Part shown: piece after piece, positions 27,194 through 35,505 of the stretch | Layout of the letters: each line of letters opens with the position of its first letter | How positions within the stretch are numbered: position 1 is the stretch's first letter | Assembly (NCBI GenBank): GCA_964617665.1 | Contig: CAZUAH010000007.1 | Location: 1-64,000 of the forward strand | Direction of reading: 5' to 3' | DNA: 64,000 nt | DNA from: JADHUC01 sp964617665 | Lineage (GTDB): Bacteria; Planctomycetota; Planctomycetia; Pirellulales; Pirellulaceae | Notes under the pieces: model-generated | What the model was told of the DNA's origin: nothing | Databases searched by the model: none | Seen by the model: only the letters and a program-made list of their open reading frames with translations | Made by a program: the position numbers and the translations under genes

Positions 27194-27851
27194 TCACACT
27201 TCCCCCCTGACCATTCACCGTTTCAACGCGTCCACCTTCAAGACGAAACAGACAATCCGCCAACGTCTCGGCCTCGTGCACATTGTGCGTGATGTGCAGC
27301 GTCGTAACGCCCGTGCGCTGGCGAATGTCGTCCAACAATTCGCACATCTGATTCCGCGTCTCCTCGTCCAGGGCGCTCAATGGCTCGTCCAGGCATAACA
27401 CGCGAGGCCGAAACGAGAGGGCACGCCCCAGCGCCACACGTTGCCGTTCCCCACCACTTAGCCCGTGCGGTTTGCGCGGCAACAGATCCGTAATCTGCAG
27501 CAACTCGGCCAATTCCTCCACGCGCAGGCGAACCGCGTCTCGCGGAACCTTGCGCACAACGAGTGCCAGAGCCACCTGTTCTTCCACCGTCATCCTTGAG
27601 AACAGGGCTCCGTCCTGAGGAACAAAGCCGACACCTCGAACCGCTGGCTTCAAGTGCGTCACGTCGCGATCGCACAACCAGATCTTCCCCTTCGTGACAG
27701 GACGCAATCCAATGATCGACTCCAGGATCGTTGTCTTGCCACATCCCGTCTTGCCCATCAGCACGCCGTAACCGCCGGTGGGTACGCGCAGGGAGACATC
27801 GTCCAATCGAAAATCGCCGGCTCGCAAGGATATGCCGTCAACGGCGATCAC
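27165..27851 (-). CDS. ABC transporter ATP-binding protein, molybdate/tungstate/sulfate type
   Basis: 228 residues. Walker A GKTGCGKTT, Q-loop VPQDGALF, signature LSGGERQRVALGRAL, Walker B VLCLDEPLSALD and H-loop HITHNVHEA are all intact. It belongs with the permease and binding protein encoded just upstream (27-base gap). Compared with ModC or CysA it lacks the C-terminal regulatory (TOBE) domain and is only a bare ATPase. Its last residues (VTTDGTQDHG and the stop) are encoded by the inverted repeat of the neighbouring element, so the original C terminus has been replaced. The ATPase core ends well before this, so function is probably kept. Confidence 0.88.
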   Translation of the reverse strand: MIAVDGISLRAGDFRLDDVSLRVPTGGYGVLMGKTGCGKTTILESIIGLRPVTKGKIWLCDRDVTHLKPAVRGVGFVPQDGALFSRMTVEEQVALALVVRKVPRDAVRLRVEELAELLQITDLLPRKPHGLSGGERQRVALGRALSFRPRVLCLDEPLSALDEETRNQMCELLDDIRQRTGVTTLHITHNVHEAETLADCLFRLEGGRVETVNGQGGSVTTDGTQDHG

Positions 27852-27877
27852 GTTTCGTCTCCCTCTTCGGTTTCGAC

Positions 27878-28780
27878 CTACAGCCCGATATCGCGCGAGC
27901 CGTACAGACGAGCCAGAATCAACACGGCCACCGCCGCGGCCACCATAATTAGCGACACCGCCACAGCGGCCTCGATGTTACCTACGTTCATCTCCAGATA
28001 TACAGAGACCGACAGTACTTCGGTCTTCATGCGTGTGGTACCAGCAAAAATCAACAACGGCCCGAATTCGCCCAGCGAACGGGCCCAAGCCAGTGTAAAA
28101 GCCGTGGTCATCCCGCGGCTCGCCTCCGGCAACACGACCCACCCAAACGCCCCTACTCGGCTGCAGCCCAACGATAGCGCGACTTGCTCGTATCGAGGAT
28201 TGATGTGATCAAACGTGTGCTTCATGGTCCGGACGGCAAAGGCGCAAGCCACAGAGAATTGAGCCAGGATCACGGCAGGAACCTGGTAGACTACGTTTCG
28301 GGCGGAGGCGCTGAATGGAGGAAACTGGAATAGGATCAATAGGCTCAAGCCCACCACCAACGGAGGAAGCACGATGGGGATGTCGACGATCGCGTCCAGT
28401 AATCTCTGGCCGAAGAACCGATGACGCGACATCAGGTACCCCAGCGGGACTGCTACCAGGACGGAAAGAATCGCCGATAGAGTGCACGAGATCATGCTGA
28501 GCCAGATCGAGTATTGGATCTTACGATCTGCCAAGGCAACGACCATGGGATTGTCCGTCACCGCGCCCAGCCAGCCGCGTGGCGAATCGTAGGTCGCCTT
28601 CAGAGTCTGGCCAGCCATATAGGCACCGTCAGCCAAAAGCATGGCCACAATCAGCAGCACGTAGGCCCCGCCGATGATCACCAACGCCGCATAGAACAAC
28701 GTGTCCGACGCGGCGATCAGTTTCGGCGTGCGAGGCTTACCGAACTCGCCTTGTGTCTTCGTTGCAGATTGCTGCGTCAC
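27878..28780 (-). CDS. ABC transporter permease, ModB/CysT/TupB type
   Basis: 300 residues, six predicted helices, with the cytoplasmic EAA-type loop EQVALSLGCSRVGAFGWVVLPEASRGM-like at about residues 205-230, which contacts the ATPase. The segment ARSLGEFGPLLIFAGTT is characteristic of molybdate, tungstate and sulfate permeases. The N-terminal 20 residues are polar and atypical. It overlaps the binding-protein gene by 4 bases (ATGA), which implies translational coupling. It is inner-membrane and forms a homodimer in known systems. Confidence 0.9.
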   Translation of the reverse strand: MTQQSATKTQGEFGKPRTPKLIAASDTLFYAALVIIGGAYVLLIVAMLLADGAYMAGQTLKATYDSPRGWLGAVTDNPMVVALADRKIQYSIWLSMISCTLSAILSVLVAVPLGYLMSRHRFFGQRLLDAIVDIPIVLPPLVVGLSLLILFQFPPFSASARNVVYQVPAVILAQFSVACAFAVRTMKHTFDHINPRYEQVALSLGCSRVGAFGWVVLPEASRGMTTAFTLAWARSLGEFGPLLIFAGTTRMKTEVLSVSVYLEMNVGNIEAAVAVSLIMVAAAVAVLILARLYGSRDIGL

Positions 28781-30399
28781 GAGCCGGGAGCCTCCGATTC
28801 CTCTGCAGCAGAATCCTCATCCAGCCTGAAATGAAACCCCGCGTCTTCGAAGGCTTCCGGAGAATCTGCGATTTTTCGGAACAGACGGCGGGTGAGATAC
28901 TTGTGATCGCTTCTCTTGGCGATGCTGAACGGTTGAATCGCTTTGTTTAGCGGCGAGTCGATCCGCACGATATCCACGCTGTCACGGTTTGCCAAGACGT
29001 CTGTTATGTACGCTACTGCGGCGTCGACGTGCCCCGTTACTGCATCCGGAACGATCATCGCCGACGAGGGCTTCTCGACAACGACCTCGCCCTCCTGCGT
29101 CTGCTTTTCTTTAAGCTGATCGTAGAGCCCCTCTTTGACCAGCAGCCGTCGCGTCAGCGCGCCAATCGTGCACATATCCGGTTCACCCAACGCAACGCGG
29201 ATTCCCGGTTTGACCAGATCACTCAGTTGTGTGACTTTCGTGCTGCCCTTCGGGACCGCGATGACGATTTCGGTATCGGATACGTTTGCCGCTTCCTGGA
29301 ACCATTGTTTGACGTTTTCCAAGAAGTACACGTCGCAGGCCATGTAGACGTCTGGGAATAGTTTATCCGAGCCTTTCCCATCGATCAGCTTCATCGTGCC
29401 CGTGAGTGTTCCACAGCCGCCGTACTCGGTGTCGACAAGAACGCCTTCTCGCTCCTGAAACTCCTCGACGATATGCTCCACGGCTCGTTTGTTCACGGCA
29501 CCGCAATAGAATGTGATCTGTGGATTCTCCGCCCACACGTCGCCCTCGACCGGTCTAAGCCCGAACTCCTCGAACACAGGCAATCCACGGTCGCGAGCGG
29601 TAATGTACCGAGCGAGTTTCAGCGCCGCCGTGGGATGGCGGGACGAATTCAGAACGCATACCGTTACCAAACCGGGCTCGCCGTCCAATTCCGGAACGTT
29701 TATGGCCTTCAACTCGTCGCGAAACTCGGGCATGGCCACGGTCGAATCCCAGACGATACCCGCATCGACAGCCGAGCCCAATTTGACATCTGCGGCGACG
29801 TCGGCCACGGTCGGCTTAAAGACGCCGCGTTTGGTTACGTGTTGTTTTAGCTTCTCCCACAGCGTCGTATCGTCCACAGCCACCTGATCCAGTCGCTCTC
29901 GCATGGCCTTGCCGATGGCCGCCTGGTCGGGATCAGCAACGACCACCGCAACGTCGTCCTTCAGCAGATCCTCGATCGTGTCGATCTTCTTAGTACTGTC
30001 CTTTCGAACCGTGATAACGGGACGCATGTGCGCGATTGGCAGTGTCTCGGCGGCAAGTCCTTTCTCTACGGCCTCGGTGGTGTAAGAATCGTCCGCCGCC
30101 AGGAACAGGTCCGCCGTGTCGAACTTGTTGACTTCGATCTTGCTGTACAGAAGAGTCCCCGAACCGCCGTATTGTATCTCGACCACAACGCCGTACTCCT
30201 CCTTGTACCGCCTGGCGATCTCGTCCATAGGAAAACGGACGCCGGCGGCACAATACACGGTCAGCTTATTCACATCGTCTCGACTGCCGGGGCCGCCTAG
30301 GTTCAAGAGAAACACCAACACGGCAATCCCAGCGCCAGCCCCAAGGAGCAACGTCCACAGGGTATTGATGCGACCGGCGCGACGAACGTGATTCTTCAT
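28777..30399 (-). CDS. Oxyanion-binding protein with two tandem ModA-like domains
   Basis: 540 residues. A membrane anchor (about residues 11-34) is followed by two binding domains in tandem. Domain 1 (about 45-290) begins LTVYCAAGVRFPMDEIARRY with YGGSGTL; domain 2 (about 295-520) begins ITFYCGAVNKRAVEHIVEEF with YGGCGTL. These openings are homologous to each other and to ModA/WtpA. Usual binding proteins have one such domain, so this is a fusion of two. The likely ligand is molybdate or tungstate; sulfate or another oxyanion remains possible. The gene heads the importer operon and its acidic C terminus overlaps the permease start. Confidence 0.85.
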   Translation of the reverse strand: MKNHVRRAGRINTLWTLLLGAGAGIAVLVFLLNLGGPGSRDDVNKLTVYCAAGVRFPMDEIARRYKEEYGVVVEIQYGGSGTLLYSKIEVNKFDTADLFLAADDSYTTEAVEKGLAAETLPIAHMRPVITVRKDSTKKIDTIEDLLKDDVAVVVADPDQAAIGKAMRERLDQVAVDDTTLWEKLKQHVTKRGVFKPTVADVAADVKLGSAVDAGIVWDSTVAMPEFRDELKAINVPELDGEPGLVTVCVLNSSRHPTAALKLARYITARDRGLPVFEEFGLRPVEGDVWAENPQITFYCGAVNKRAVEHIVEEFQEREGVLVDTEYGGCGTLTGTMKLIDGKGSDKLFPDVYMACDVYFLENVKQWFQEAANVSDTEIVIAVPKGSTKVTQLSDLVKPGIRVALGEPDMCTIGALTRRLLVKEGLYDQLKEKQTQEGEVVVEKPSSAMIVPDAVTGHVDAAVAYITDVLANRDSVDIVRIDSPLNKAIQPFSIAKRSDHKYLTRRLFRKIADSPEAFEDAGFHFRLDEDSAAEESEAPGS

Positions 30400-30574
30400 C
30401 GAACTGTGAGGGATTCTGTACTCAAGTGGGCCAAGTTGCGGGAAAAAGCAAGTTTAGGCGAGCCGGAATTCTGCCACAAGCGGGCACTCGTCTAACCGAT
30501 CTGGCTTGCGGTGCTTAACACAAACGGCAGAGACCGTACGTTTACCGCTAACGCTTCGCAGAATGGTCGGCACG

Positions 30575-32035
30575 CTAGTCCGATTGTCCGGTTGGCGCTC
30601 TCCTCAACTCCTCAAGCATCTTCACGGCTTCGTCAACCATTCGTTCCCCCGTGCCAGGTTCAGCGTAGCTGTGGAACCCCGTCCACACTTGGTAACCACC
30701 CAGCCGGTGAGCTTCGCGGTCAGGGAGGTAACCGATCCAGTCGTTCGTCAACTCGACGACGACCGTGTTCGCGAAGGGCGATCGGCGTTTGATGTCCATG
30801 CCCAGCTTAGTGAAGAATTCAGCGGGCACGCCCACAATGGCAACATCGCCGATCCGCATCGCCTGGAGCCATGTAGACCGCGGCTTGCCTTGATGCGATG
30901 CCAGCTCTTTGCGCATGCGCCGGAACACCTCGATAACCGACTGGGCACCACCGCCTGCGCGTTTCGTGCAGTAGTCAGTTACAGCTCGTTCTTCGGCTTC
31001 TTCGTCGAACGTTCGCACCGTGAAAGCGAATTCCCGCTTGATCGAAGCCAACTTCATGTCTTCGCACAACTCGGCCTCCGAGATTGCCGCTCGCACCGCT
31101 TCTTCAATCCGCTTGGCCGCGTCAGCGGGTCCGACGTTCAACCGGTGCGTAGAACCTGAGGCTCCCTGAAGAAAACAGAAGACGCCGCCAAGTTCGGATT
31201 CCATCCGCTGGGCAGCCATACCGTAGAACGCCGGTGACCGAAAGTTCCCGGTGAGCGCTCCGATGGTATGCGTCGAGTGCCCGAATATCGTGCCGACCAG
31301 ACCGCCGGAAGCGTCGCGGAACACCAATACGGGAAGCGCCGGATCGAAAGGACCAGTCGGCCGCACTGCATCGTCGCGTTTACCGATCCAGTAGATGCTT
31401 CCATCGGACAGCAACAACCGGCTGTTCTGGCCAACCGTCTTCTCTTCGGCCATCTTGAAGTGGAAGCTGGCATCGGCAAGCCGCGAGTGTGCTTCGGTCA
31501 CCGCTCTTACAATGGCTCGCTGTACCCGCGCACAAAACACCTCGTCCCGATCATAACCGTGAACGCGCATCGTGCTCGGTGCGTGATGCGTGTGCGTCGT
31601 GTGGATCATCAAGTTGGAAGCCGGGATCTTGCAGGTCTTCTCGATCTCCGCAGCAACCGGATCCAACAGGTCTCGCGTCAGCATCAGCACGTCGCAGGCG
31701 GCGATGGCCAAAGTCTCCGAAGGAGCTGTTTGAAGCACGATCGCCACGACTCGCAGTTTCCCTTCTTGCCCTTTGACGTATCGCGGATGAATGCCTCCGG
31801 CGATGACCATCGAGTCGTCCGCCTCAAGATCGACGGCTGCCGCGCCGACTTTCAACTCGGCGGACTCGGCTGCCCACGCCTGCAACGCAATCACCAGGAC
31901 AACTAGAAGCGGTTGCCATACCGGGAGGGCGAGGCTCCCGCCGAGCCGAAACCACAGGAAGAGACGGCTCAGCAGGAGCTTCGCCCTCCCGAGAATCCGT
32001 TCTAGAATGCGTTTTCGTATTGTGAATCGTTTCAT
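30575..32035 (-). CDS. Neutral/alkaline ceramidase-like protein (N-terminal domain type)
   Basis: 486 residues. After an N-terminal hydrophobic export segment (PLLVVLVIALQAWAAESA) comes the domain of neutral/non-lysosomal ceramidases (LKVGAAAVDLEADDSMVIAG), with zinc-type histidines in MIHTTHTHHAPS and GHSTHTIG. In planctomycetes many such proteins are not proven ceramidases, so the substrate is open. The ATG at 32035 is 2 bases from the symporter stop, so the gene is the last of a three-gene operon. Residues from about 14 to 37 are encoded by a dispersed palindrome (31922-31991), which makes the N terminus longer than normal; the true signal peptide may start after it. Confidence 0.8.
   Translation of the reverse strand: MKRFTIRKRILERILGRAKLLLSRLFLWFRLGGSLALPVWQPLLVVLVIALQAWAAESAELKVGAAAVDLEADDSMVIAGGIHPRYVKGQEGKLRVVAIVLQTAPSETLAIAACDVLMLTRDLLDPVAAEIEKTCKIPASNLMIHTTHTHHAPSTMRVHGYDRDEVFCARVQRAIVRAVTEAHSRLADASFHFKMAEEKTVGQNSRLLLSDGSIYWIGKRDDAVRPTGPFDPALPVLVFRDASGGLVGTIFGHSTHTIGALTGNFRSPAFYGMAAQRMESELGGVFCFLQGASGSTHRLNVGPADAAKRIEEAVRAAISEAELCEDMKLASIKREFAFTVRTFDEEAEERAVTDYCTKRAGGGAQSVIEVFRRMRKELASHQGKPRSTWLQAMRIGDVAIVGVPAEFFTKLGMDIKRRSPFANTVVVELTNDWIGYLPDREAHRLGGYQVWTGFHSYAEPGTGERMVDEAVKMLEELRRAPTGQSD
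31922..31991 (-). repeat. Dispersed palindromic repeat translated within the ceramidase-like gene
   Basis: Arms of 27 bases at 31922-31948 and 31965-31991 match in 24 positions, with a 16-base loop. The arms begin CGGGAGGGCGAGGCTCCCG. It is in frame and encodes RAKLLLSRLFLWFRLGGS between a basic start and the export signal. Palindromes of this composition are, to my recollection, scattered in planctomycete genomes. Confidence 0.75.
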
Positions 32036-32037
32036 TG

Positions 32038-33723
32038 TTACCACCACCAGATCATGAGGACGATCAGAAGAACAACAGCAACCAATTCGAACGTTGTCGG
32101 GTGCGCGTACCACGCGACCTTCTTGGAGATCCCCAAGTTCTCATAGGCCAACTCGTCCTTTCCCGGCCAGGACACATGGCGACGTTCTTTGATCATCGCC
32201 TTGACTTCCTCGGGTGTTGCGGGTCTGCCAAAGTCGGACGAGTTCAGCATGCTTGCGAGATCGGTTTGTGGAACAGGACCTCTGATCCAGTTCTCGAGCA
32301 TACTCCATGCGAAGAAAACCAGGAACGACGCCTCAAGCACCAGGAAAGGACGGCATTGAGGATGCGCAACTTCAGCGGGCAGGAAATTGAACCAATCCCC
32401 AAGGAACAGAATCGAACCAACGCCGACACCAGCCACCAACGATGCCATCCCCGAACCACGACTGGCGCGACGGTACAGAGCGCCGCCAATGTAGGGAACC
32501 GTCAGGGGCAGGACGAATGTCCCCGTAATCGCCACGTAGAACGGGATCATTCCTTTGAAATATGGAATCAGCATGGCAAACATGGTGCCGCAAATGATTG
32601 ACAGACAGGCAAATACCCGTGTGAGCCACAGATATTTGCGATCCTTGGATTCCTTCCCGGTCGAGTAGCCAAGTACGTCCCTGGTCATAAGACCGGCTAT
32701 AGCAGTTCCAATACCCGCCCCAGTTGATATGCTGGCCACGACCAGTGCTGCCACGCCAAGTCCCAGGACTCCCGGCCCGATGGAAGCAAGATAACGCTCC
32801 ATATATTTCGGGAACAAATGGTCCGGGTTCTCCAATCGTAGTTCCGGCATTAGGACGACGCCCATAATGCCGACTGCGGTCGAGATGCCGGTAATCAGAC
32901 ACCACGGCAGGAGCGAAGCCACTGTCCCCTTGCGTGCATCCATTTCGGATCGAGCACCCACGATCCGCTGCGCCACGGTTTGATTGACGATCGGGTAGGT
33001 CAGCAGCGTGAGGATCAGCCCCCACAGATACACCCCGCCCGAAACGCCCGGTTCCTCATGACCGGCCATGTGTACCAGGTCTCCCAAGGCAGGCGCGTGT
33101 TCGCGGAAGCCGCCTAATCCACCGAACTCCATTGTGGCACCGACGAATATCAACACCGAGGTGAACATCATCAAGGCCACTTGAGGAATCGCCGCCATCA
33201 CCACGCCCAACTGGCCGCTGGCAAAGACGTATATCAACGTCAGAATCATGGCAGCCCATACGCCAACCCACAGGTCGATGCCAACGATCACTTTGAACAT
33301 GGTGGCCATGGCGTACACCACCAGCGCCATGGCCACAAACCGATAAAGCACCTGCAAAACCGCGCTGGCGATGCGCAGCGACGGCGTGTATCGCAGCGCA
33401 AGATACTCGGCGTTCGTGTAAACGCCCGTCCTGTATAACAGCGGGGTGATGTAACGGGACAACAGCAATGAACCGATGCCCATACCCCACCAGGCAAAGC
33501 CGACTTGCGACATGCCAGTACGGAATCCGTGTCCGGTGGTTGCCACAAAATCCGTCGCATCTACAGCATCGGCCGACTGGGCCATGGCAATCTGCCACCA
33601 CCGCAGACGCCGGCCGGCCAACAGAAAATCGCGCGTACTCTTGACGTGCCGTTTGAAAGAAAATCCAAACGCGCTGGTACCGACGACCCAGACGACGACC
33701 ACGATCCAATCGATGTATGTCAT
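32038..33723 (-). CDS. Sodium:solute symporter (SSS family)
   Basis: 561 residues with about thirteen hydrophobic helices. It opens with MTYIDWIVVVVWVVGTSAFG, then the SSS-typical FLLAGRRLRWWQIAMAQSADAVDATDF and GLGVAALVVASISTGAG segments. The family couples Na+ entry to uptake of sugars, amino acids or other organics. The substrate is not evident. The gene lies between a Tat-exported flavodoxin-like protein (15 bases upstream) and the ceramidase-like gene (2 bases downstream), so uptake of a product released by the latter is plausible. Confidence 0.9.
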   Translation of the reverse strand: MTYIDWIVVVVWVVGTSAFGFSFKRHVKSTRDFLLAGRRLRWWQIAMAQSADAVDATDFVATTGHGFRTGMSQVGFAWWGMGIGSLLLSRYITPLLYRTGVYTNAEYLALRYTPSLRIASAVLQVLYRFVAMALVVYAMATMFKVIVGIDLWVGVWAAMILTLIYVFASGQLGVVMAAIPQVALMMFTSVLIFVGATMEFGGLGGFREHAPALGDLVHMAGHEEPGVSGGVYLWGLILTLLTYPIVNQTVAQRIVGARSEMDARKGTVASLLPWCLITGISTAVGIMGVVLMPELRLENPDHLFPKYMERYLASIGPGVLGLGVAALVVASISTGAGIGTAIAGLMTRDVLGYSTGKESKDRKYLWLTRVFACLSIICGTMFAMLIPYFKGMIPFYVAITGTFVLPLTVPYIGGALYRRASRGSGMASLVAGVGVGSILFLGDWFNFLPAEVAHPQCRPFLVLEASFLVFFAWSMLENWIRGPVPQTDLASMLNSSDFGRPATPEEVKAMIKERRHVSWPGKDELAYENLGISKKVAWYAHPTTFELVAVVLLIVLMIWWW

Positions 33724-33738
33724 GGGCTATCCGTTCGC

Positions 33739-34455
33739 CTACGAGCTGGCCACCATCCGGGCTACCTGCGCCACTCGACGACCGAGGTTTTTGACGGCGG
33801 CCATGCCGGCTTCGTCGTTCGTTACACCGTCGAAGCTCTTGTTGTTCCAGACACCTGGGCCAAAATGCGCGGTGGGGCGACTCTCGCCCACGACAATCAT
33901 TTCCTGACAGAACAATGCCGTTTGGATGGATTTGATAGTCAATTCCTGTCCGCCGCTACGAGCTCCGCCAACGGCCAGGACGCCGGCCACTGTGTTGCTG
34001 AGCGCAAAACCGTCCTTGCGGAACACCGTCAATCGCTCCAAGAACGCTTTGCACAGCGACGACATATTGCCGAAGTAAACCGGCGATCCGATGATGATCC
34101 CTGCCACGGCCGGATCGGACAGCCTCGGTACCAGCGAAGGAAAGTCATCTCGCTCGCCTGGTTCCAGTGGAATGCCGGCCGCCACGTTGCCGTTAATTCG
34201 TTTGCCGGCAAGCTTGATCAATTCCACCTCGATGTGATCTGGATCGACTTCTTTGGCCGCGTCCAAGCAGACCTGCACAGAGGCTGCCGTGGTACTCTGC
34301 TCACGCGGACTGCAGCCGATTCCCACGATCTTGATGCATGCCTTCGCCGGTTTCCCGTCAGATTCTGCGGCCTTGACCGCACTGGCGGCCACACCGACCG
34401 CTGCCGCCGCCCCGGTTGCACCAATAAACCCTCGCCGTGTCAAATCGCTCTTCAT
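33739..34455 (-). CDS. Tat-exported flavodoxin/NADPH-FMN-reductase-fold protein
   Basis: 238 residues. The N terminus is a twin-arginine signal (LTRRGFIGATGAAAAVGVAA), which predicts export of a folded, cofactor-loaded protein. The rest is a flavodoxin-like fold: a first strand IKIVGIGCSPR with the phosphate loop, IIIGSPVYFGNMSSLCKAFLERL (typical of the FMN reductase family), and AVGGARSGGQELT. FMN-binding reductases are usually cytoplasmic, so export is unusual. It leads the operon with the symporter and the ceramidase-like gene. Confidence 0.8.
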   Translation of the reverse strand: MKSDLTRRGFIGATGAAAAVGVAASAVKAAESDGKPAKACIKIVGIGCSPREQSTTAASVQVCLDAAKEVDPDHIEVELIKLAGKRINGNVAAGIPLEPGERDDFPSLVPRLSDPAVAGIIIGSPVYFGNMSSLCKAFLERLTVFRKDGFALSNTVAGVLAVGGARSGGQELTIKSIQTALFCQEMIVVGESRPTAHFGPGVWNNKSFDGVTNDEAGMAAVKNLGRRVAQVARMVASS

Positions 34456-34648
34456 GGCTGTGCTCCTCGATTCCCGTTGTTCCTTGGTCTCAGTAGGAAC
34501 CTATACGCCGACACCGCTACACCAAACGGTCCGATTCTAGACTCTCCGGTTGCCCACTCGCAACTAGACCGTCCAGCCTGGCTCTCTCCCGCAGGTACGG
34601 CCGGCAGATTGGGCTACCCGATGCAAAACGCTGGCGGGTGGCAACGGA

Positions 34649-35275
34649 CTATTGCTGCAACAGTGAAGGAAGTTCCGCGGGGCTGTCGACGAGATACGTC
34701 GGCTGATGGGTCTTCAAGAGCGTGCCCGAGCTGATGCCCCAGGTCGCGGCGGCTATGTCGATGTTTGCGGTCTTGGCGGCTTTCACATCACGCACGTCGT
34801 CGCCGATGTATAAGACCGCGTCTGGAACCAGATCAAATCGCTTGATCACTTTGCGAAGCGCTCGCTGCTTTCCCGTCATACGCGAATAGCCGACGACGAA
34901 CTCGAAGAAGTCTTCCGTCTGGTTGGCGCGCAGGCAGGTTCGGATGTTGTCCTCGGCGTTGGACGAAACGATTCCCTGCTTGCATCCCGATTCGCGAAAG
35001 GCCGCGAGCGCGTCCGACACACCGGGACACAAACGAGCGTCGCTCATGCGCTCCCGTTGCGCCTTCAAGAATCCCCTAACCAGCAGCGGAATTTTGCGAG
35101 GCGGGATATTGTGGCTGCCGACGAGTTCGCTTATCGGCGTGTTACGCACCGTCTCCATATCGTCAATTGGACGAAAACCATGTTGGGCGGCCAGATCGTT
35201 GTAGATTCCGAGCGCGTCGCCCAACGTGTCGGCAAGCGTGCCATCGAAATCCCAAATAATCGTGCTGTATTTCAT
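34649..35275 (-). CDS. HAD-family hydrolase (phosphoglycolate-phosphatase-like)
   Basis: 208 residues. HAD motif I is WDFDGTLADT with two catalytic Asp, motif II lies in GIVSSNAEDN, and motif IV is YIGDDVRDVKAAKTAN. A cap of four helices is inserted after motif I, as in the Gph/PGMB subfamily. The reaction is dephosphorylation of a small metabolite, not identifiable further. The start at 35275 directly precedes motif I; an extension upstream would run into the run of N at 35359-35368. Confidence 0.88.
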   Translation of the reverse strand: MKYSTIIWDFDGTLADTLGDALGIYNDLAAQHGFRPIDDMETVRNTPISELVGSHNIPPRKIPLLVRGFLKAQRERMSDARLCPGVSDALAAFRESGCKQGIVSSNAEDNIRTCLRANQTEDFFEFVVGYSRMTGKQRALRKVIKRFDLVPDAVLYIGDDVRDVKAAKTANIDIAAATWGISSGTLLKTHQPTYLVDSPAELPSLLQQ

Positions 35276-35358
35276 GCTCGTCGAAGAGCCGGTCTTCGAA
35301 TACGTAGTGGTGGCTTCCAGCCGCCATTGGATTCCACCAATCTTCGGATCACGTGGCG

Positions 35359-35368
35359 NNNNNNNNNN
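35359..35368. other. Assembly gap (10 N)
   Basis: Ten unspecified bases mark a scaffold join of unknown true length. The 137 bases to its right up to the next gene contain the hairpin at 35404-35423 and no gene. Content may be missing here. Confidence 0.98.
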
Positions 35369-35403
35369 GCTCCCTATTTTGTTCCCCACATTTTTTCTTA
35401 TTG

Positions 35404-35423
35404 GGTGGGGTGTTTACCCCACC
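35404..35423. repeat. Palindrome next to the assembly gap
   Basis: GGTGGGG and CCCCACC are perfect 7-base arms around TGTTTA. It lies downstream of the lysine-rich gene and 35 bases from the gap. It could be a dispersed repeat that hindered assembly, or a transcript-end hairpin; no T-run follows it on the minus strand. Confidence 0.45.
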
Positions 35424-35505
35424 ACTACAAGAAAACATGGACCGGGGCGAACGAGACTCCGGTCCGTGTCGACATTTCAAACGAAAGCGTTACTCGACGA
35501 AACGC

